From CBDAUN01 sp965200645 (lineage in GTDB: Bacteria > Pseudomonadota > Gammaproteobacteria > Arenicellales > JAJDZL01), in contig CBDAUN010000003.1 in the NCBI GenBank assembly GCA_965200645.1, positions 558,001 through 622,000 on the forward strand: a stretch of 64,000 bases of DNA. The letters are read 5' to 3'. Of the stretch, positions 35,512 through 43,941 are shown piece after piece. The position numbers and the translations under genes are program-made. The notes under the pieces were generated by a model. It saw only the letters and a list, made by a program, of their open reading frames with translations. It did no database searches and was not told the origin of the DNA. Each line of letters begins with the position of its first letter. Within the stretch, counting starts at the first letter, position 1.

Positions 35512-36774
35512 TCAGAAGGATGCAACCTTTGTAGGAAGTTCGGGCATTATCACAATATCTAGCAGTGAATGCGCTTTTCGCAGCGCATGTTCAACTTCCT
35601 CTGGAGTATCTGCCTTTGCGAAAATGAATCCAGGATACTTGTCCCCTTCAGGCCATTGTTGAAGTCTCTCACCAGACCGAGCATCGAGTCTGACTTCAAG
35701 AATATTATCCACCTCTTGAGCATCAGACATACCCTCTATTCGACGTACGATTCCAGTGTTTGGCACCGGAATCATCAGAACACCAGCAGCTTGTGAAAGT
35801 CGAATGGATTCTACTTCAATCCCATAAGCCCGACTTAGTACATATTCTTCCAAACTACAGTTCGTAGCAAGTTCGAAAAGTCGTCCACAGTCACCTCCGA
35901 TAGTTCGTGCCGCGACTTCCAGCAACCACACTTCGGAATTGTTAATTCTAAATTCCGCGTGAACTGGCCCACAACGAATATCGTAATGTAAGCAAACGCT
36001 TCGAACAATATTCTGTGCCTTTTTTTGAATATATTTTGGAAGTCTAGAAGGTGTGACATAGTAGGTTTCTTCAAAGTAAGGTCCCTCGAGCGGGTCCGGC
36101 TTATCAAATATGCAGATCGTTTCAAGTTGCCCATCCGACATAAACCCTTCTAGGGCAAATTCTTCTCCTGGAATATAGCGTTCTACCAGAATGATTTGAT
36201 CATGGCGCTCTGTAGAAACAAATCTTAGAATTGCTTCAATTTTGTCCAAAGCGTTGTTTAATTCTTTGAGATTATTCGCTCTTATCACTCCCCTGCTGGC
36301 TGATAAGTTGACCGGCTTGGCCACACAGGGATACTCGATGTTCTTGAGTTGAAACTCCCGGTTTTCATCGACTTTAACTATCCAGAAACTTGGTACAAGT
36401 AGTCCAGAGTTCTTTAACGCTTTTCTCGAAAAATCCTTACGTCTAGCCCTACGAATTGCATCAACCGAATTGTGACGAATCCCCAACATTTGAGCAATTT
36501 CGGCAGCAATTTCTAATACGTCATCATCACAACCAATAACTGCCCGTACTTCATGTTTGCTAAGCCAATTTGAAACATCTTGAATTGTTTCGGAAGGATA
36601 AGAAAAGTCCGCCTTAAACCCAATTACTTCGGAACGAGTAATGTTAAACTCGCTGTCACTGACTACAGCAATAGGGATACCCTTTTTTTCAGCGGCTTCT
36701 ATATAGACAGGAAGCCGATAACTAAAGGCTTGTGCAACTAATGCAACAACAGGATTCGTAGGATACGAACTCAG
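35512..36774 (-). CDS. ATP-grasp ligase, non-canonical start
   Basis: The product has an ATP-grasp domain (VAKPVNLSASRGV; LVERYIPGEEFALEGF; the metal site WLLEVAARTIGGDCG) and a C-terminal region like that of amino-acid ligases (PVPNTGIVRRIEG). From the first ATG (36489) it would be 325 residues and lack the N-terminal preATP-grasp fold. The same frame continues upstream with family-like sequence (RLPVYIEAAEKKGIPIAVVS; RAVIGCDDDVLEIAAEIAQM), reaching the stop of the upstream gene with no ATG, GTG or TTG. I tentatively start at the CTG at 36774, giving 420 residues. Substrate unknown. Confidence 0.75.
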   Translation of the reverse strand: MSSYPTNPVVALVAQAFSYRLPVYIEAAEKKGIPIAVVSDSEFNITRSEVIGFKADFSYPSETIQDVSNWLSKHEVRAVIGCDDDVLEIAAEIAQMLGIRHNSVDAIRRARRKDFSRKALKNSGLLVPSFWIVKVDENREFQLKNIEYPCVAKPVNLSASRGVIRANNLKELNNALDKIEAILRFVSTERHDQIILVERYIPGEEFALEGFMSDGQLETICIFDKPDPLEGPYFEETYYVTPSRLPKYIQKKAQNIVRSVCLHYDIRCGPVHAEFRINNSEVWLLEVAARTIGGDCGRLFELATNCSLEEYVLSRAYGIEVESIRLSQAAGVLMIPVPNTGIVRRIEGMSDAQEVDNILEVRLDARSGERLQQWPEGDKYPGFIFAKADTPEEVEHALRKAHSLLDIVIMPELPTKVASF

Positions 36775-36804
36775 GTGAATGTTCTTGTCAGTTGTCCACC
36801 TGAA

Positions 36805-37176
36805 TTAGTGAGCGGCGCCACAGCCTCCGCAAGCTCCAGTGCCACCGACCGACTGAAAAACGTTATGAAAAACGAATGTAGCTTGAATTCCGTCATCTAC
36901 GTAATCAATTTCAGCGCCAGAAAGATACTGCAATGCTACCACGTCGGTGTAGAGTTTGAAATTTTCGCCATCCAACACTCGGTCATAATCTGTAACTGAC
37001 TCAGCATAAGTCATGCCATAACTCATTCCGCCACAACCTCCCCCAGATACATAGACCCGAACTCCCTGAATGTTTTCATCAGTTGATTCGACTAACTCAG
37101 CAATCTTGGCTCCAGCTGATTCAGTCACTTTGATTTCAGATTCTTCAATCTGGGGATTAAATGCAGTACTAGACAT
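36805..37176 (-). CDS. ErpA/IscA-family iron-sulfur carrier
   Basis: The 123-residue protein is a HesB/IscA-type A-carrier for Fe-S cluster delivery. The first conserved cysteine lies in SGGGCGGMSYGMTYAE. The C-terminus is GACGGCGAAH, where the two cysteines are spaced CxxC instead of the usual CxC of ErpA and IscA. The N-terminal region (ITE-like helix, VESTDENIQGVRVYVSGGG) fits. It is upstream of the ATP-grasp gene on the same strand, and only 30 bases separate its stop from the tentative start of that gene. It is not linked to an isc or suf operon here. Confidence 0.87.
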   Translation of the reverse strand: MSSTAFNPQIEESEIKVTESAGAKIAELVESTDENIQGVRVYVSGGGCGGMSYGMTYAESVTDYDRVLDGENFKLYTDVVALQYLSGAEIDYVDDGIQATFVFHNVFQSVGGTGACGGCGAAH

Positions 37177-37512
37177 GGCAATCCTCGTAAAATTTATAAC
37201 TTACTATTTATATGATTAAGTATATCCGAAATTTCAAGAAGCTTAGTTGTAGACGAGTTGTTTTCGCTTAAGGGTACAACATTCAATCGTTTTCGAGCAG
37301 GTCAGAGCCATTAGGTTTGGCTGCGACTTTCAAGCATGTTCATTGTTTTTTCTTTATCCGTCATATATTGACGGATAACAACCAATTGTTGCACAAATGA
37401 CATTGCTTCAACACAGCCACTCCTGTATGCTGTTCACTCTTGCGTCGCTCAGTCACCCTCATTCGCTGACCAAGCTTCAATTCATGTTTTAACGCCCGGA
37501 GGTACCGCCAAT
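37177..37512. other. non-coding region with a perfect 9-bp inverted repeat
   Basis: No gene is seen in these 336 bases between the Fe-S carrier gene and the Rpn gene. TATCCGTCA at 37355-37363 pairs with TGACGGATA at 37369-37377 around the five-base loop TATAT. Neither strand has a T-run after the stem, so it looks more like an operator or RNA hairpin than a terminator. Confidence 0.5.
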
Positions 37513-38464
37513 TTGAATCCCAACACTACAAGTGCCAAACCAGGCAAGGTGCCTTTAAAGCACGATCAGTTCATGCGTCGTTGTTTAACATTTGCGCCGG
37601 ATTGCACCCGGGAATTGATCCATTTAACTTTGCATGGCGATCCAATATTGTCAATGCTTGATCTCGACGACTGGCGCGTGGAACCATCGGTACTGCTGTC
37701 CAACGAACTTGGCGAACTGCAATGTGACTTGTTGATTTCAGTGGGGCTCTTAGGCGGTGACGCAACGGTACCCAGAGTGATGATTTTATTTGAACATAAA
37801 AGTACAGCCGAATCAGACGTCCTCTTTCAAATCTCCAAGTATCGAAGTGCCATTAGTCTGCATTATCAAAAGTCCATCGTGTTGACGCTGGTCTTGTATC
37901 ACGGCCAACAAAGGGGCTGGAAATTAAGTGATATCACGTTGCCGGCGCTGGAACACATTCCGCAAGCTTTGCACCATTGTGTGGGAGCATGGGCGATGGA
38001 CTTCCCGTACAGATTTTTGGACTTTGGAGACGAACAGATCCAGCGGCAAACTGAACAATTGAACGACCAAGGGGTCTACGATATACTCGTTCGTATATGG
38101 AATTTGACCAAGGCAGATGTCGGCGAAATGTGTGTCGCTTCGTTGAAGTTAGCGCACGAAAAACGCGTGCAGATGTGTTGGATGGTCATGCAATACATTC
38201 AGCCGCTATTTACCCATGATGAAATTTGCGAAACAGAAGCGGCGTATCTTCCGAAGGAGAAAAGAATTATGACTCAGGTACTGTCCATGGAAGAAGAGAC
38301 TTTCCAGTATAGGTATAGAACAAGGGGTAGCAAATGCGACGCAAGCGATAGCAGAAAATATGCTTCGGGGTGGATTTGATGTGTCAAAGATTGTGGAACT
38401 TACCGAACTTTCGACAGATACGGTAGCCGAATTGCAGCACAAGTTAAATGGTGCAGGCGCCTAA
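37513..38464 (+). pseudogene. Rpn-family PD-(D/E)XK nuclease, frameshifted near the C-terminus
   Basis: The frame encodes an Rpn/Transposase_31 nuclease: a PD-(D/E)XK core with the Asp in ELQCDLLISV and E-x-K in ILFEHKS (about residues 75-100), then an alpha-helical region. A TTG start at 37513 is preceded by GGAGGT at nine bases. A one-base insertion near 38310 shifts the frame, and the open frame then ends at 38379. Corrected, the protein ends at 38464 with GIEQGVANATQAIAENMLRG and a helical tail. An internal ATG at 38269 has AAGGAG nine bases before it, the place where E. coli Rpn genes encode a separate C-terminal protein. Confidence 0.8.
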
Positions 38465-38638
38465 AGATACTTCACCCGCACCAAAGTGCATAATTGTGTT
38501 TTGTTTCCGGTGTTCATGCAACTATCTTCTGGGTGAGGATGGTTTGTAAAGTTAAGTTACCTTTATGCTCAGAATTTAATACATAAGTGAGTATCTTTGA
38601 GAAATAAAAGCATATACCTTGCGAAAGAGAAAAGAATT

Positions 38639-38881
38639 ATGACTCAGGTACTGTCGATGGAAGAAGAGACTTTCCAGTTAGGTGTAGAACAAGGTATAGA
38701 GCAAGGTTTAGAGCAGGGTTTAGAGCAAGGTATAGAACAAGGGGCAGCAACTGCGACGCAAGCGATAGCAGAAAATATGCTTCGGGGTGGATTTGATGTG
38801 TCGAAGATTGTGGAACTTACCGCACTTTCAGCAGACAGGGTGTCTGAGTTGCAACATCAACTCCACGGTATCCAATCTTAA
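38639..38881 (+). CDS. stand-alone Rpn C-terminal tail with EQG repeats
   Basis: This 80-residue frame duplicates the C-terminal tail of the upstream Rpn gene. Both begin MTQVLSMEEETFQ and share ATQAIAENMLRGGFDVSKIVEL, but this copy keeps the frame and holds five G-x-E-Q units where the other has one. It lacks the nuclease domain. In E. coli the separately translated tail of Rpn proteins (RpnS) has been reported to counteract the nuclease. The ATG at 38639 matches the internal start of the upstream copy; an in-frame TTG at 38597 is possible. The ribosome site (GAAAGAG) is weaker than in the first copy. Confidence 0.6.
   Translation: MTQVLSMEEETFQLGVEQGIEQGLEQGLEQGIEQGAATATQAIAENMLRGGFDVSKIVELTALSADRVSELQHQLHGIQS
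38681..38740 (+). repeat. five tandem 12-bp units (GGTxTAGARCAR)
   Basis: Units at 38681, 38693, 38705, 38717 and 38729 read GGTGTAGAACAA, GGTATAGAGCAA, GGTTTAGAGCAG, GGTTTAGAGCAA and GGTATAGAACAA. Each encodes Gly-(Val/Ile/Leu)-Glu-Gln, so changes in copy number keep the frame. The upstream Rpn gene has a single unit at 38312-38323. Confidence 0.9.
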
Positions 38882-39111
38882 CGGTACTGGATTTGCCAGT
38901 ATAAATGTCGTCATTCCTTATTTGATTTGGTATCCCGGGGTCAGTTAAATGGATCCGGTCATTATGGCTGACCGTTGGATCGAATTTGATTTTCTAGAAT
39001 CCCTTTCAATTCATTTGTCGACTTGTCAATTTATAGCAATTCGAAAGACTAAAGCGTTAGAACCCAACCATAAACTATTGAAGAAGAGTCTTACCGAAGC
39101 GGCATCCGGTT

Positions 39112-39850
39112 CTAATGGCTGGCCGGTGCGGCGCGGCCGGTCGAATGCGAGTGAAGGACTTTACAGTCGAAGCCCACATCAGCACCGAAGTCCGGTCGTA
39201 GTTGTACCAGTTCGTCGAACAGCCGCTGCTTCATCTGGCTCAAACCGGCAGCGTCGCGTTCGACTTCGAGCACCACTGCGATAAAGCGGCTCAACGCACT
39301 TTTTGATGGCACCCAGTAGGTGATGTCGTTGAACCCATCGCCGTAATGCTCAAACCCACAAGATGCGCATCAACGATGGATTGCGTGCTAACTCTCGGCG
39401 CAGGGACTCAATTGAAGAATGCTGGTAGACGCTGCGGGCGACCAGTGCGGTGAGCATCGCGTTGGAGGGCCATTCGCAGGGCGTGCCTCGGCGCCGTTGG
39501 TTGATCTCATGGACGAGGTCGTCAAGTTCCATTGCTTCGACCGCCGTGGTTAAACGGGTCAGGTCACTGTGCTCATCGAGCAGATGCCAGGAAAATTGCC
39601 GCACCTGATTGGTTTTTTTTAGATAATTTGAGTATCTTTGATACTTTAAATGCCATGAGGATGCGGCTTTTTATTAAGCAATATCAATAGTTTAAGTGTT
39701 TGATAGTGGCGCCTTTGGAGGTTGTGGGGTAGCTTTTTCGGGGCAGCGCCTAAAACCCGGTCAAAAAGCCCTTTTTGTGGGGAAAACGAAAAATCAACCC
39801 ATTGAAAACAACAGTCAAATCAACACGCTACAGAACCCGAAACGCTCTCT
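39112..39850 (-). mobile_element. IS remnant B: transposase N-terminal part, frameshifted and truncated
   Basis: This is the inverted counterpart of the remnant at 4998-5512. It has the same non-coding left end (about 39605-39850) and the same transposase N-terminus (AMELDDLVHEINQRRRG, SSIESLRRELARNPSLM). A one-base insertion near 39375 moves the frame. After it the protein continues as FEHYGDGFNDITYWVPSKSA and reaches DVGFDCKVLHSHSTGR at about 39140, a region typical of the first catalytic Asp of IS1182-like enzymes. The remainder is missing. Confidence 0.8.
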
Positions 39851-40086
39851 TGTAGACGGAGTCGCATAGCACGAATTTGATTTTAAACTACACTAAATGA
39901 GTCAATAGTAGCTGATAGTAGTTTCAGGTGTTCACAGAAACGCTACCGAATTAGAAATAACTAGCGAAAATCTTCCAACGACTTAGGCTTCAAAATGTAC
40001 TTTCTTTTCAACCCTCACTAACGGCGAGTAAAATATCATTACTTAAGTTACTTTCCATAAATTGATTCAACAAGGAGCAGTTTCAC

Positions 40087-40368
40087 ATGACGAGACAAGT
40101 TTATTGTGTTGTTCTCAAGCGTGAAGCTGAGGCTTTAGAAGCTCCACCCTATCCAGGAGAACTGGGTGAGCGAATTTATGCAAACGTTTCCCGTGAAGGC
40201 TGGCAGCAGTGGCTTGAACGTTTGGTGACAATCATCAATGAGAACCAAATGACTTCTGCAGACCTCGAAGCTCAAAAAGTGATTGAACAACACCTTCTGG
40301 GATTTATTTTCGGCGAAGGTGATTTGGGACAACTCCCGGATGGCTTCACAACCCGTCGGAAGAAGTAG
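40087..40368 (+). CDS. yggX: YggX-family Fe(II)-trafficking / oxidative damage protection protein
   Basis: The 93-residue protein matches YggX: an early conserved Cys in VYCVVLKREAEAL, then PYPGELGERIY, WQQWLERLVTIINENQM and a C-terminal LGFIFGEG segment. The family is linked to protection of Fe-S clusters and to iron handling. It usually neighbours mutY; here it converges with recO and overlaps it by 23 bases. Ribosome site AAGGAG precedes the ATG. Confidence 0.94.
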   Translation: MTRQVYCVVLKREAEALEAPPYPGELGERIYANVSREGWQQWLERLVTIINENQMTSADLEAQKVIEQHLLGFIFGEGDLGQLPDGFTTRRKK

Positions 40369-41095
40369 CTTTTTTAAAATCGATAACAAGCGGCTCTCGA
40401 GTCTGCCGAAATACCTCTCGACTACAATCCGTTCGTTTTTGAAAATGCCAATGGAACGCGCGTTCCAACAGTCTGCGACTTTCTGCTTTCGCCTCACGAG
40501 TTTCTATCCGCTCTTCGGCAAGAGCAATTAGCGTTCGTCCACTTACTGTACTTTCATCAATAACATCGACTGGAATTGGACCATTACTAAAGTCATAAAT
40601 GTAGTAAGTATTGCTTCTGATTGGAGTCTGTCTATCGTTCTCTGTTTCCAAGTTCAATGCATAGCCAAGCTCAGCTAACAGTTTCATTTCAAAAACTCTC
40701 AGTGTTTGTGTAAGTTGCGAAGTATTCACTACTGCACCAATTGCCAAAAGATAAGCGTCAAACAGTGCTGGATGGGAATCATGCGTGTGTAGATATTGCA
40801 CCACAAGTTCATTTAGATGATTTGCAGCATAAAACGCTTCGCCGCTTGGAACGACTTGACTAACCTGAGATACCGTTGCATCAGTAATCACAGGTACTTC
40901 TCCTTTACCCGACCAATTCAAAGAAATAAGTTGAAACGGCTGCAATGCACTTCTAATTTTCGACTTCAAATTACGTGCACCTTTAGCCAACAGATTCCGT
41001 CTTCCATAGTTTCGAGAAAACACGTCAACAATGAGGCTGGTTTCGGTAAACGGCACCGTCCTCAACACAAATGAATCCTCCTTGTAGACGCGCAT
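40346..41095 (-). CDS. recO: DNA repair protein RecO
   Basis: RecO works with RecR and RecF to load RecA on SSB-coated DNA. The 249-residue protein opens with an OB fold (ETSLIVDVFSRNYGRRNLLAKGARN) and continues with the helical RecO C-domain (LRVFEMKLLAELGYALNLE). The zinc-binding cysteines found in some RecO proteins are not seen, as in E. coli. It starts three bases after the era stop in the lepB-rnc-era-recO cluster. pdxJ and acpS, which commonly follow, are replaced by the convergent yggX. Confidence 0.94.
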   Translation of the reverse strand: MRVYKEDSFVLRTVPFTETSLIVDVFSRNYGRRNLLAKGARNLKSKIRSALQPFQLISLNWSGKGEVPVITDATVSQVSQVVPSGEAFYAANHLNELVVQYLHTHDSHPALFDAYLLAIGAVVNTSQLTQTLRVFEMKLLAELGYALNLETENDRQTPIRSNTYYIYDFSNGPIPVDVIDESTVSGRTLIALAEERIETREAKAESRRLLERAFHWHFQKRTDCSREVFRQTREPLVIDFKKATSSDGL

Positions 41096-41098
41096 AGC

Positions 41099-41995
41099 TC
41101 AATCCACCTGCGAATAGCCAAACTGATCGATATAACGTTGACTTTCAGTCCATTTGGACTGCACCTTGACCCAAAGTTGTACATGAGCACTCTTTTCAAA
41201 ATTCTTGGCGATTTGTTTCCTTACGTTAATTCCGACACGCTTTAGGTTCTCCCCGCCTTTGCCGATGATGATTCGCTTTTGACCTTCGGTCTCTACCCAA
41301 ATAAGTGCTTCCAATTCGACCAAATCATCTCCTTCCTCAAACTTCTCGATTTCGACTGCGCAGATGTACGGCAGTTCATCACCATAACTTCGAAATATTT
41401 GCTCCCGAATGAGCTCCCCAGACTGAAAGTAGTTACTCTTATCTGTCACATAGTCTTCGGAAAACAATGGCGGCGACTGCGGTAATTTCTTTCCGATCTC
41501 TGCCTTAAGAAGATCAACATTTTTACCTTTTTTAGCGGAAATTGGAACAATGTCGGTCACTCCAGTTTCGTCAGCAATAGTCTTCATCACTGGCAGTAGT
41601 AGATCCCGATTTCCTAACCAGTCAATCTTGTTGATGGCAATAATGGTGGGAATTTTGTTTGAACTGATTAACTTCCAGACAGATACATCATATTCATGCC
41701 ATCCTCTTGGACCAACAAGTAAGACTGCAAGATCCACACCCTGGATACTGGCTACTGCAGTTTTTTGGATCGTTCGATCAACCAAGCGTTTACCTTTCGT
41801 ATTAAATCCTGGCATGTCGACGAATACGTATTGCAGCTGATGCTCGTTAAGTACACCTAAAATCCGATGTCGAGTGGTGTTTCTCCTTTTTGACGTAATA
41901 CTGACCTTTTGCCGCATAAACTGATTTAGCAATGTGGACTTTCCAACATTAGGCCGTCCGGCTAGCGCGATAAAGCCGGCGCGAAAATTATTCAT
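41099..41995 (-). CDS. era: GTPase Era
   Basis: Era is an essential GTPase that binds 16S rRNA in 30S maturation. The G1 motif is GRPNVGKSTLLN, G3 DMPG, G4 NKID and G5 SAKKG, followed by a C-terminal KH domain (IIGKGGENLKRVGINVRKQI). The ATG at 41995 is chosen because it begins MNNFRAGFIALAG as in relatives; it overlaps the rnc stop by eight bases. A longer frame from 42037 only adds residues out of the rnc coding region. Confidence 0.96.
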   Translation of the reverse strand: MNNFRAGFIALAGRPNVGKSTLLNQFMRQKVSITSKRRNTTRHRILGVLNEHQLQYVFVDMPGFNTKGKRLVDRTIQKTAVASIQGVDLAVLLVGPRGWHEYDVSVWKLISSNKIPTIIAINKIDWLGNRDLLLPVMKTIADETGVTDIVPISAKKGKNVDLLKAEIGKKLPQSPPLFSEDYVTDKSNYFQSGELIREQIFRSYGDELPYICAVEIEKFEEGDDLVELEALIWVETEGQKRIIIGKGGENLKRVGINVRKQIAKNFEKSAHVQLWVKVQSKWTESQRYIDQFGYSQVD

Positions 41996-42713
41996 TTTCT
42001 GCTGCGGTAAGAAACTCATAAGCACCACTTGCTGCATTTTGCTCAGCCTGCTTGATAGATTTTCCTTTACCTCGAATAGGAGTCTTTAATCCTTCAAATT
42101 CGCATTCTACCGTGAACACCGGTTCGTGATCAGAGCCAATTACTTTCACAACTGTATAAGTCGGCAAACTCATACCCTGTGCCTGTGCTAGTTCCTGTAA
42201 CTTGGATTTACTATCCTGCAAATTATTTTGTGACACATTATCAAGCAAGTTCCGAAATTGGCTGGCAACAAAGGTCAATGCGCAATCAAATCCACCATCT
42301 AGATAAATCGCTCCTATGAGAGATTCAATTAGATTGGAGCGCAAATGATTCAGAGCACTTTCATTGGAAGTAGGAAATGAACTGCCTAAAATCGCATAGT
42401 CGATTAACTTCAACTGGTTGGATATTGATTGAAGTGCATGTCTGTTATTTACTACAGCACTGCGACGCTTTGTGAGATCTCCTTCCTTGCTTTGATCGCT
42501 ATGCTCAATTAACAAACTGGAAACGGCAAGACTTAAAACGGAATCTCCCAAAAATTCCAATACTTCATAACTTGACTCATCTGCACTGCTATGAGTCAAG
42601 GCTTTTTGCAGAAGTTTTTGGTCACGAAATTGATACCCTATCGAGAATTCAAGTTCGTCCAGACTTCGTCTTGAATGCGTGGAGTTAGCGGAGGAATTTG
42701 GTGAGCGTGGCAA
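41988..42713 (-). CDS. rnc: ribonuclease III
   Basis: RNase III cleaves double-stranded RNA, including the rRNA precursor. The 241-residue protein has the catalytic signature EVLEFLGDSVLSL (about residues 50-62) where relatives have ERLEFLGDS, and a second acidic patch LIESLIGAIYLDGG. The C-terminal double-stranded RNA-binding domain contains SKSKLQELAQAQG. It lies between lepB and era as in E. coli. Confidence 0.96.
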   Translation of the reverse strand: MPRSPNSSANSTHSRRSLDELEFSIGYQFRDQKLLQKALTHSSADESSYEVLEFLGDSVLSLAVSSLLIEHSDQSKEGDLTKRRSAVVNNRHALQSISNQLKLIDYAILGSSFPTSNESALNHLRSNLIESLIGAIYLDGGFDCALTFVASQFRNLLDNVSQNNLQDSKSKLQELAQAQGMSLPTYTVVKVIGSDHEPVFTVECEFEGLKTPIRGKGKSIKQAEQNAASGAYEFLTAAENE

Positions 42714-42756
42714 GAGGGATCTTCAGGCACTTACAATAGTGGAAGTGTTCAAGTGG

Positions 42757-43551
42757 TTATTCGATTGCCTCCGCAATACGACTCCAATTAACATCCTTTT
42801 CTGCGGAATTCCAACTAAACCAAATCAAAAATGCCTTGCCGATGACATTCTCATCAGGAACAAAACCCCAAAAGCGGCTGTCGTTGCTGTAGTCACGGTT
42901 ATCTCCAAGAACAAAATAGTGGTTTTCTGGAACTGTGAAGTCCATTTCGTAATCAGTACGTTTACGCTTGACTTCGTCTATTTGAACTCGATGCATATTC
43001 TCTCCAAGACTTTCACTCAGAACCGAAACGGTTATGGCACGATTCGCGCTGGGACGTACGACTGTTTCCTCTATAAATTCCTGTTCAATCTCTTCGCCGT
43101 TGATGTAAAGCTTTTTCTTGTCATAAATAATTTTGTCACCCGGCAAACCTACCACCCTCTTGATGAAATTGACCGATGCATCGTGTGGGTATTTGAACAC
43201 CATCACATCGCCACGATCTGGGTTTTCAATTTCAAGAATCTTGTCGTTGGTTAACGGCACACGTATACCGTATCGATACTTATTAACAAGAATGAAATCT
43301 CCATTTTGCAATGTCGGAAGCATCGAGCCCGATGGAATTCGGAAAGGTTCAACTACAAATGAGCGCAATACGAAAACAATCAGCAAAATAGGAAAGAATG
43401 CTCGCGCGTATTCAACTATCCAACGCCCTCTTGCAGGCTTGTTTGAGTTGCTGACAACAATTTTCCGTGTTATCAGACGCCACAGCGTATCAAGAAACCA
43501 GACAGCACCGGTAACTGCAACACAAATTAGTAGAATTAAAGCAAAATCCAT
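42757..43551 (-). CDS. lepB: signal peptidase I
   Basis: LepB removes signal peptides from exported proteins. The 264-residue protein has an N-terminal membrane segment (about 3-22), a second hydrophobic helix (about 50-65), the serine in PSGSMLPTL and the lysine in NFIKRVVGLPGDK, forming the Ser-Lys dyad, and the GDNRDYSNDSRFWGFV motif at about 218. It heads lepB-rnc-era-recO. lepA, which usually precedes it, is absent; rseB lies upstream after about 390 bases. Confidence 0.96.
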   Translation of the reverse strand: MDFALILLICVAVTGAVWFLDTLWRLITRKIVVSNSNKPARGRWIVEYARAFFPILLIVFVLRSFVVEPFRIPSGSMLPTLQNGDFILVNKYRYGIRVPLTNDKILEIENPDRGDVMVFKYPHDASVNFIKRVVGLPGDKIIYDKKKLYINGEEIEQEFIEETVVRPSANRAITVSVLSESLGENMHRVQIDEVKRKRTDYEMDFTVPENHYFVLGDNRDYSNDSRFWGFVPDENVIGKAFLIWFSWNSAEKDVNWSRIAEAIE

Positions 43552-43941
43552 TCTATAGACAATAAAAATTTTTGCATCCCAAGAGGATGCTTGGTTTCAC
43601 ATTGTGGGTGTTGGGCTTAGTGTGCAGTTCGCTTGCGAATATTTTTGGTGTACAAACTTAAATTGTAGAACTACGCACCTTTTTAATATGAATTACTTAT
43701 GAGTTGGCAAATTATACTTCAAGCATAGAGACTATAGATCGCAAAGCACCCCTGATGAGTCAGAGATTGTTACCTTCCAGAATGGAAAACTCTAAGATAC
43801 GATCAATGATCGTTGATGCAAATCTTTTGATTTAGTTCCTACTGTGGTTTAGGAACGTTCAGCCAAAAGGTTGTTTGAGGTGAAGGCAGACACACTTTGA
43901 AAATTGTGTTGTACTAAATACCGCGTGACATCTTGCAATTG
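43552..43941. other. gene-free region between rseB and lepB with several hairpins
   Basis: No open frame with coding character is seen. The region holds three clear inverted repeats: GCATCC/GGATGC (43574-43590), TTCCA/TGGAA (43775-43787) and ACGATC/GATCGT (43799-43813). It replaces the place of rseC and lepA in the E. coli cluster, and it could carry the lepB promoter or a small RNA. Confidence 0.45.
43563..43590 (-). terminator. hairpin with A/T run just before lepB
   Basis: On the minus strand GCATCC, loop TCTTG and GGATGC are followed by AAAAATTTTT. It resembles a weak intrinsic terminator. It ends only 11 bases before the lepB ATG, so it could instead affect lepB expression. Confidence 0.4.

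Noticed and set aside
38949..39284. 111-residue frame on the plus strand
   Set aside because: It is antisense to transposase remnant B and has a low-complexity Arg/Ser composition typical of shadow frames.
43751..43790. CTGATGA followed by GAAA, reminiscent of a hammerhead ribozyme core
   Set aside because: The bases between the two motifs do not form the required stem II, and no closing stem I or III could be found.
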